From Planctomycetaceae bacterium (GTDB taxonomy: Bacteria > Planctomycetota > Planctomycetia > Pirellulales > Thermoguttaceae), in assembly GCA_031288955.1 (NCBI GenBank), contig JAITQJ010000105.1, positions 1 to 9,996 of the forward strand: a DNA stretch of 9,996 nucleotides. Reading direction: 5' to 3'. Under the pieces are notes generated by a model, which worked only from the letters and a program-made list of their open reading frames with translations, had not been told where the DNA came from and ran no database searches. The position numbers and the translations under genes are program-made. Every line of letters starts with the position of its first letter. Within the stretch, counting starts at the first letter, position 1. Positions 4,962-9,996 of the stretch are shown here, piece by piece.

Positions 4962-5405
4962 GTGATAACGATGTCCGAGCAAGTTGAGCCTTCCGCAGAT
5001 GAATTGCAGACGCAGTTAGATGCGTTAGATGTTCCGCCGAACATTGACCCCCGATTGCTTGAAATCTGGATTCGGCGTGAACAGGACGAAGTTGAACGGC
5101 GTAAGCGGAAATATCTGCCGCCGCCTGCACATTACGGACGAAAATTGAGCCTCGTCTTTGCTGCCGTCATCGGAATCGGTGTGATGTGTTTATCGATTAT
5201 TCTCGGTTTGGTACAGGGTAAAGAGGCGGACGTGATATTAAAAACAACGTGTAAAGCCTTTCTGTTTTACACGTTTGCCGGCTTTTTCGCGGGCATCATT
5301 GCGGAGTATTGCGTTACCGATTCGGTTGAAACGCTGCTTCGGGAAATTTACAGGCGGAGCCGCGAAACAGAAGTGATAACGGAAGAAGCCGCAAGTGAAG
5401 ACTAA
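4962..5405 (+). CDS. Two-helix membrane protein of unknown function, downstream of the ferredoxin
   Basis: A 147-residue protein I do not recognise as a named family. A polar, acidic N-terminal part (1-50) contains NIDPRLLEIWIRREQDEVER and a basic run ERRKRK near 45-50. Two membrane helices follow: about 62-84 (LSLVFAAVIGIGVMCLSIIL) and 95-117 (with FLFYTFAGFFAGIIAE). The C-terminal segment DSVETLLREIYRRSRE ends in an acidic tail. Charge bias suggests both ends are cytoplasmic with a short periplasmic loop. It starts 51 bases after the ferredoxin stop, same strand, so it is probably in the same transcript; a membrane dock for the ferredoxin is possible but unproven. I chose the GTG at 4962 for its AAAGGA site. 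Its stop TAA (5403-5405) overlaps the stop of the convergent apbE gene. Gene likely, function unknown. Confidence 0.8.
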   Translation: MITMSEQVEPSADELQTQLDALDVPPNIDPRLLEIWIRREQDEVERRKRKYLPPPAHYGRKLSLVFAAVIGIGVMCLSIILGLVQGKEADVILKTTCKAFLFYTFAGFFAGIIAEYCVTDSVETLLREIYRRSRETEVITEEAASED

Positions 5406-6316
5406 TGTTCTGCCGCAGCGTAACGGTGGACGCTGAATCCGGGGGCTTGTTTTTCCGGCACACACATAACCGCGGTAATGTCAGAACAGGAATCAATGTA
5501 CTCCTGTGTCTTTTCGGGACCGAAAACGAAAAACGCCGTCGAGAGCAATTCGGCTAATACCGCCGTTGGTGCCGTTACCGTTACCGATAACACGCCCGCC
5601 GCCGGTTCGCCGCTGCGGGGGTCAAGAAGATGCGAATAACGTTTGCCGTTGTAACGAAAATACTGCTTTTGCGAACCCGATGTTGAAACTGCGGTATTGT
5701 TCAGCGGCAATTCCTGAAGCCGCTCACCGGCAAGAAGCGGATGTGCAATGCCGATGTTCCAGTCGCCTTTCGCTAAAATACTGCTCAAACCGCCCTGAAA
5801 CAAATACCGCCCGACACCGTGCTGCGCCAGTTTTGCCGTTGCAATATCAAGAGCAAAACCTTTGCCGACGCAGCCGAAGTTTAATTCGACACCGGCTTTT
5901 TTGAAACGTACCGTTTTCTCTTCGGTATCAAGTTCGAGCAGATGATAACCGGTACAACTTCGTGCCGTCCGCAGTTCGTCATCGGTTGGTATCCGTCCGT
6001 CCCGTTGAGCAAAGCCCCAGATTTTCCAAAGTTTTCCGCTGGTAACATCAACCGCTCCGCCGGTGTCTTCGGCAATCTGCCGGCACAGCGAAATCAAAGC
6101 GAAGAGTTCGTCATCGAGATGCACGGGTGCTTCGTGTGCTGTCAGGTTGACGTATTGTATCCGGCTGCCGAAGCGGAATACAGACAGTTTCGATTCGATA
6201 CGTTCGACTTCATCAAGAGCATCAAGGGCGGCGGCGGTTCCTTGCGGATATTCGTCCCGCGGATATGTTACCTCAAAGGCATCATTCATCGCCTTTCGTG
6301 AAACGGCAATGTTCAT
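5402..6316 (-). CDS. apbE: FAD:protein FMN transferase (ApbE family)
   Basis: A 304-residue ApbE-family enzyme. The family uses FAD and Mg to attach FMN to a threonine in electron-transfer proteins such as Rnf/Nqr subunits and FMN-binding domains. Visible blocks are AEDTGGAVDVTSGKLWKIWG (82-101), the core ELNFGCVGKGFALDIA (144-159), GGLSSILAKG (175-184) and HLLDPRSGEP (229-238). Two deviations stand out: the core aspartate of the usual DLGGIAKG is N146, and the metal-ligand aspartate of ADALSTA is E256 in AELLSTA, with T260 kept. There is no signal peptide or lipobox, so it should act in the cytoplasm, unlike lipoprotein ApbE. I chose the ATG at 6316; a TTG at 6325 adds three residues. It begins 31 bases after rseP and probably shares its transcript. 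Family sure, activity likely. Confidence 0.9.
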   Translation of the reverse strand: MNIAVSRKAMNDAFEVTYPRDEYPQGTAAALDALDEVERIESKLSVFRFGSRIQYVNLTAHEAPVHLDDELFALISLCRQIAEDTGGAVDVTSGKLWKIWGFAQRDGRIPTDDELRTARSCTGYHLLELDTEEKTVRFKKAGVELNFGCVGKGFALDIATAKLAQHGVGRYLFQGGLSSILAKGDWNIGIAHPLLAGERLQELPLNNTAVSTSGSQKQYFRYNGKRYSHLLDPRSGEPAAGVLSVTVTAPTAVLAELLSTAFFVFGPEKTQEYIDSCSDITAVMCVPEKQAPGFSVHRYAAAEH

Positions 6317-6347
6317 CGCAAACAAAAACTGTTAATACGTCATTGTT

Positions 6348-8417
6348 CTACCACCGCGGGATACAACTCAAATCGAGCGACACCACCCAGACCATCAGCA
6401 GCAGTATTAGGAATAAACCCGCATAACTCAATACCACCTGAACTAATTCGTTGGGCGGACGGCGGAATATCCCCTCGTATAACAGGAACACCACGTGACC
6501 GCCGTCCAGCGGCGGCATCGGCAGGATATTGATGACCGCAAGGTTTGCTCCTATCAGGCACAAAAATATCAAATAATGTCCCATACCGTTGCTGACGACA
6601 TCGTACGCCGCCTGAACTATCAACACCGGACCGCCCAGCGCGTATGGCGAAACACCGCCGCTGAACAAGCCTTTCAAAAAACTGTACACCGCCAGCGAAC
6701 TGTCAAGCATTTTTTGCGTACCTAACCAGCACGCCTCGCCGAAATTCTCCGTGTGAACTACCGACTTATACGATGCAAGAAGCAGCCCCCGGTCTGTATT
6801 AAACCAATCCGCCGCATCCGTTACCGGAAAATCTTGTGTCCGCATCTTGCCGTCTTTGTCTTCAAGACACAAACGTACCTGCTGCACTAAAACGTCTTTA
6901 CCATCAACCTGTTCTATGCTCCGCGCCCCTTGCAGAAGCACCGTAAAAATATACGGCACGTCAATCGTTTGACCGATATTGCGGATTAAAACGCCGTCCG
7001 GCGTTTTTTCGGCAAACGATGTTTTGGCGCGGAACAGCGGTACCGATTGAATAAATTCTATGCCGGTAACCCGTTCTCCCGTCTCAAGCACCGGCTCAAC
7101 ATTCCACGCCAAGCCTAATGCCGTCGAAGCGAGCGGTTCACGCATCGACAAACCGCCGAGTGCCGGTAATATCCGCACCGGACTTAATTGAACGTCGAAC
7201 TCCTGCTTTTCGCCGGAGTGACGATTCAGTGTTAATCTAACCGACTTCTGTCCGGCATTAACTTTTCGTAACAATATCTGCGGCAATTTCAGGGGGTTGA
7301 AACCGGCATCGCCGTCCACCGCAACAATCGTATCGCCCGGAACGATATTCAGTTTTTCTGCATCGCTTCCCGGCAATACCGATGTGATCGTTCCCATCTG
7401 AAACCGGACGGCAATTTCCCGCATCGGAATTGCCGGTATCGTCTTTTTACCTTCAACGCCCTGAAACTCCATCTCGACGGGCTTGTCGAAATGCTGCATC
7501 AGCGCATCAAGGTAAGCCGCATAATCACTGACGGACTGTCCGTTGACTTTTTCAATCCGCACTTTTTTCTGTTTCAGCGAGTTAATGGTTTCGGACGCAT
7601 AGTATTTAGCGAATATCGGATAGAGCGGTTCTTTTTCCGGCACAGCCAAATCAAGCGTGTGCAGTTCGCCGACTCCAATCATCGGGGCTAACTCGCTTTT
7701 CCGTTTTCGGGGAATCGGGCGGAGTTCGAGTTTTTCCCCGCGGCGGTCAACGGTTAGTTGCAGTCCTTTTTCGCTGCCGACCATTGCCATTTGCAGGTCG
7801 CTGAACGTCCGTGCTTTGGCTCCGTTTATCGTGTCAATTTTATCGCCGGTTTGCAGTCCGGCTTCCCAAGCGGGCGACCCCGGTACCACGCTGCCGACTG
7901 CCGGAGCGGTTGATGTGAAACCGATGAGATATGCGCCGGTTGCACAGACGACGGCGAATAGAAAGTTCATTGCTACGCCGGCGCAGATAATCGCCAAACG
8001 CTGCGGAACGCTTTTTGCCAGATAACTATCGGGAGCAAAGACGGCTTCCTGCAATGCAGCAACCTGTAACGCAGCAGCATTGCCGTCAGTATTCTCCGCC
8101 GTTCCGGCAGATTCATTTCCTTGTTGTTTTGCGCGTTCGATTTCTTTTCGCAACTCGCCGGGATTATCTTCCTGACCGAGCATCTTGACATATCCGCCGA
8201 GCGGAAAGAGACCGAGACCGTATTCAGTTTGTCCCCATTTGACCTTAAAAAATTTCAGTCCCCAGAAGTCGAACCAGATGTAGAACTTATCACAGCGGAC
8301 TCCGCAGAACCTCGCAACGGCGAAGTGTCCGAACTCGTGTACGATAATCAGTGCATTGATGCCGAGAATAACAAGGAGTACGTTGTAAGTAACTGTCCAG
8401 ATTGACGAAAAATCCAT
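6348..8417 (-). CDS. rseP: RseP-like site-2 zinc metalloprotease with multiple PDZ-like units
   Basis: A 689-residue intramembrane protease of the M50 family; E. coli RseP, which cleaves anti-sigma factor RseA, has about 450. The zinc motif HEFGH (H27, E28, H31) lies in the first helix (about 12-32), followed by PLGGYVKMLGQED (72-84). A Gln/Asn/Ala-rich insert (about 88-128) precedes the second helix (141-167). PDZ1 is at about 172-240 (GSPAWEAGLQTGDKIDTING); a PDZ-like remnant lies near 286-330 (VRIEKVNGQSVSDY), and another PDZ at about 338-405 (LPGSDAEKLNIVPGDTIVAV). A region of about 150 residues without clear family follows, then LGGPVLI and the second zinc-ligand motif NILPMPPLDGG (630-640), and a last helix (about 657-680). 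The ATG at 8417 has no Shine-Dalgarno site but fits the N-terminus. A strong promoter lies upstream; apbE follows. Family sure; the substrate is not shown here. Confidence 0.95.
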   Translation of the reverse strand: MDFSSIWTVTYNVLLVILGINALIIVHEFGHFAVARFCGVRCDKFYIWFDFWGLKFFKVKWGQTEYGLGLFPLGGYVKMLGQEDNPGELRKEIERAKQQGNESAGTAENTDGNAAALQVAALQEAVFAPDSYLAKSVPQRLAIICAGVAMNFLFAVVCATGAYLIGFTSTAPAVGSVVPGSPAWEAGLQTGDKIDTINGAKARTFSDLQMAMVGSEKGLQLTVDRRGEKLELRPIPRKRKSELAPMIGVGELHTLDLAVPEKEPLYPIFAKYYASETINSLKQKKVRIEKVNGQSVSDYAAYLDALMQHFDKPVEMEFQGVEGKKTIPAIPMREIAVRFQMGTITSVLPGSDAEKLNIVPGDTIVAVDGDAGFNPLKLPQILLRKVNAGQKSVRLTLNRHSGEKQEFDVQLSPVRILPALGGLSMREPLASTALGLAWNVEPVLETGERVTGIEFIQSVPLFRAKTSFAEKTPDGVLIRNIGQTIDVPYIFTVLLQGARSIEQVDGKDVLVQQVRLCLEDKDGKMRTQDFPVTDAADWFNTDRGLLLASYKSVVHTENFGEACWLGTQKMLDSSLAVYSFLKGLFSGGVSPYALGGPVLIVQAAYDVVSNGMGHYLIFLCLIGANLAVINILPMPPLDGGHVVFLLYEGIFRRPPNELVQVVLSYAGLFLILLLMVWVVSLDLSCIPRW

Positions 8418-8467
8418 TATGGTTGTTGAGTTGAGGATAGTCTGATGCTTTTCTTTTGCAGCGGTTC

Positions 8468-8496
8468 ATTCTATTCTCTGCCGCCGGTATTGTCAA
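8468..8496 (-). promoter_or_regulatory. Near-consensus sigma-70 promoter of rseP-apbE
   Basis: On the minus strand a perfect TTGACA (8496-8491) is followed by 17 bases and TAGAAT (8473-8468), five of six matches to TATAAT. The start point would be near 8461, giving a leader of about 44 bases to the rseP ATG. It lies in the 110-base gap after the helix-turn-helix gene, so rseP need not depend on upstream transcription. It is the best promoter match in the window. Confidence 0.75.
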
Positions 8497-8516
8497 TGTC
8501 TTCGCTTCGGATTGAC
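8492..8516. repeat. 6-bp inverted repeat overlapping the rseP -35 box
   Basis: GTCAAT (8492-8497) and ATTGAC (8511-8516) are perfect inverted copies 13 bases apart. The left copy covers five of the six -35 bases of the rseP promoter. It could be an operator, or a weak stem ending the upstream transcript, but there is no T-run on the minus strand. Chance is possible at this length. Confidence 0.3.
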
Positions 8517-8527
8517 GCTTGACGGCA

Positions 8528-9415
8528 TCACTTATCGACTGAATACACCAAGGCTTTGAAGGAATCGAACAAGTCAGCGAGACACTGCTGCGGTACCTGT
8601 TTCCAGCCTGCTGCCTTGTGATTCAACAACGCCAATTTCAAACTCTCAACCGGTTCGGCAAATTCTTCCGGCAGCGACAAACACTGCAACTTTGATAACG
8701 CCTCCGCCGTCGAAGTGTTTTCCGCCGCTCCCGGCACGGCAACCGGCTTCTTCGGTTTTTTAGACGGTTTTGTCTCTGGTGATTCCGGCAATTTTACTTC
8801 GCCGGCATCAAAGCCTTCGGTAATGTCCGCCGCTCCAATCGCCGCCGTCCGTTCTTCTATCGTTTGCGGTGCCTGACGATTGACCGATTCTGCCGTGTAA
8901 TAGGAGTCCTCCTCAATTTCGGCAACGTAAATGTCTTCGTCCCGCGGTTTCAAATCTTCCAAAGCCCCAACCGTTTCCGCCCGCTGCACTTTCATTTGTG
9001 CAACCGACCAGCCGTTTTGAACAGCCCCTTCGAGCCATAATTCGGCATCGTCCCAGTCGAGAGCCGCGTTGAAATGCGACCAATACACCCCGGCATAATT
9101 TTTTTGCGTATCCGCAAAACGTTCGGCAACGCGGCGCAGCCTGCTGACGTGTTGCGGCGAAATGCCGACACGCCGCCCCCAAGCGTCATCCGAATAAACC
9201 GTATTGGGCAAACCGGCAGCAATAATGTCGCTGCGCCAACGAAGGATGCACGTCCCCTTCTCCCAGTTCGTTTGACTTACGAGCCGGTTCCACTGCCCGA
9301 TATGCGGTGCGGACAACTCGTCAGAGTTATCCGCAGCATCACCGGTGATATTACCGACAGTACCGCCGGTAAGGCGGTCTTCGGCAACAACTGAAGGTTG
9401 GTCAAGTATCTGCAT
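8528..9415 (-). CDS. Helix-turn-helix protein of unknown function, planctomycete-type
   Basis: A 295-residue protein without a named family that I can assign. After a variable N-terminus (1-36), residues 38-60 hold GQWNRLVSQTNWEKG and ILRWR. A likely helix-turn-helix follows at about 76-100, with WGRRVGISPQHVSRLRRVAE: a turn at GISPQ and a recognition helix HVSRLRRVA. A Trp-rich block (107-141) contains YWSHFNAALDWDDAELWLEG and NGWSVAQM, a wording somewhat like the ParB-type partner segment. The middle is acidic, a Lys/Pro linker KPSKKPKKP sits near 215-225, and a short helical domain ends the protein. DNA binding is inferred from the helix-turn-helix. I recall similar Trp-rich proteins mainly from planctomycetes. 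The ATG at 9415 follows the cupin stop by six bases, so the two are co-transcribed. A TATAAA (9426-9421) just upstream lacks a good -35. Confidence 0.78.
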   Translation of the reverse strand: MQILDQPSVVAEDRLTGGTVGNITGDAADNSDELSAPHIGQWNRLVSQTNWEKGTCILRWRSDIIAAGLPNTVYSDDAWGRRVGISPQHVSRLRRVAERFADTQKNYAGVYWSHFNAALDWDDAELWLEGAVQNGWSVAQMKVQRAETVGALEDLKPRDEDIYVAEIEEDSYYTAESVNRQAPQTIEERTAAIGAADITEGFDAGEVKLPESPETKPSKKPKKPVAVPGAAENTSTAEALSKLQCLSLPEEFAEPVESLKLALLNHKAAGWKQVPQQCLADLFDSFKALVYSVDK

Positions 9416-9421
9416 TTGTCT

Positions 9422-9996
9422 TTATAACTTTGCTTTGGTATTCTGGAACTTCAATCCCTGATTCGAGTGAAAACTACCGAACTCCGTTACAATAGCACCT
9501 TCGGGACCGGCAATCATAAAGTGCCACTCACCCAAAGCCCGAAGCGGTGCCTCGTCGCCGACTTTCAATTCGTGCGGAATGAAAGCGGTAATCGCATTGG
9601 CATCCAGTTGCGATTTCGGCAGTGCTATCGGCAATTTGTCGTTCTTTGAACCGCCTTGGGCAAAAGTCCAAACGTTACCGTGGCGGACTTGCCAATACTC
9701 GTGTTTAGCGGCTTTGTCTTCCGCCGGTACGTGCGAATGTTCGGGAATCATCTGACCGGGCAGCAGATAAATTTCGTGTCCGAAATATCCGTGTTCTTTG
9801 TCATTGACCCAGAAAATGCCGCCCATTCCGACATTGGCAAAGTCGCCGAGACCGAAGTCAACCGCCCAGAACCGTTTGTCTTTGGTGACGTTGGCAAGCG
9901 AATAATGAAAGTGCCGGAACAGTTCATCGTAAGCGGCGATTGCTGCTTCGGTATTGAACTTTCCGTCTTTGTAAAAATGCGCATTGTCGTAGCGTT
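9422..9996 (-). CDS. Cupin, D-lyxose isomerase-like sugar isomerase (partial, N-terminus missing)
   Basis: The last 190 residues of a protein that runs off the right edge. The segment FWAVDFGLGDFANVGMGGIF, then YFGHEIYLLPGQMIPEHSHV, follows the order seen in D-lyxose ketol-isomerases: DFGSGDF, a core strand, and EGQxxPxHxH. The metal-site pattern is visible: H-S-H in PEHSH, then a glutamate in KHEYWQV about a dozen residues on, and a later histidine in EWHFMIAGPEG. These enzymes interconvert D-lyxose and D-xylulose, often with manganese, in the cytoplasm. The frame continues upstream of the internal ATG at 9826 without a stop to the edge, with conserved-looking sequence DGKFNTEAAIAAYDELFRHF, so that ATG is not the start. 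The helix-turn-helix gene follows after six bases. Cupin fold sure; substrate uncertain, since many related sugar cupins are untested. Confidence 0.78.
   Translation of the reverse strand, partial: RYDNAHFYKDGKFNTEAAIAAYDELFRHFHYSLANVTKDKRFWAVDFGLGDFANVGMGGIFWVNDKEHGYFGHEIYLLPGQMIPEHSHVPAEDKAAKHEYWQVRHGNVWTFAQGGSKNDKLPIALPKSQLDANAITAFIPHELKVGDEAPLRALGEWHFMIAGPEGAIVTEFGSFHSNQGLKFQNTKAKL

Noticed and set aside
9748..9984. 78-residue leftward open frame near the right edge
   Set aside because: It is in a different frame from the cupin, whose frame continues unbroken and with family-like sequence to the window edge.

Overview
The window looks like a chromosomal segment of a Planctomycetota bacterium, most likely from the Pirellulales side. 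This is inferred from gene content rather than from a marker gene. The clues are an enlarged site-2 protease with several PDZ-like units, a short RpoD-type sigma factor, a secreted cysteine-rich protein, a tiny two-helix protein ahead of an exported poly-ferredoxin, and a helix-turn-helix protein of a type I associate with planctomycetes. Several genes lack a visible Shine-Dalgarno site, also common in that phylum. No rRNA, tRNA, CRISPR array, intact transposon or phage module was seen.

Layout, left to right. 1-338 (-): 5' part of a GspE/PilB secretion or pilus ATPase, running off the left edge. 339-620: divergent regulatory gap. 621-1493 (+): sigma-70 factor. 1524-2231 (-) and 2224-2853 (-): GldA-type ABC ATPase downstream of, and overlapping, a DhaL-domain protein. 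2854-3265: long non-coding stretch with a strongly structured leader. 3266-3964 (+): secreted protein with 34 cysteines, made of five Cys-rich modules and four basic linkers, followed by a clear intrinsic terminator. 4072-4139: inverted repeat that ends in a TATAAT box. 4148-5405 (+): three-gene set of a 57-residue two-helix membrane protein, a Tat-exported ferredoxin with four predicted [4Fe-4S] clusters, and a two-helix membrane protein. 5402-8417 (-): rseP then apbE behind a near-consensus promoter; apbE converges on the ferredoxin set with overlapping stop codons. 8528-9996 (-): a D-lyxose-isomerase-like cupin (cut by the right edge) followed after 6 bases by a helix-turn-helix protein.

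How the parts may work together. The small membrane protein, exported ferredoxin and second membrane protein look like pieces of a membrane-linked electron-transfer chain. ApbE, which attaches FMN covalently to electron-transfer proteins, lies next to them but is probably transcribed with the RseP-type protease. This link is inferred from position only, and no FMN-accepting protein is present here. DhaL has no DhaK neighbour and the ABC ATPase has no permease neighbour, so both must find partners elsewhere or work differently.

The items most worth a second look are the modular Cys-rich exported protein with its structured leader, which may be a cell-envelope structural protein, and the 57-residue gene whose -10 box sits so close to the ATG that its mRNA may be leaderless.
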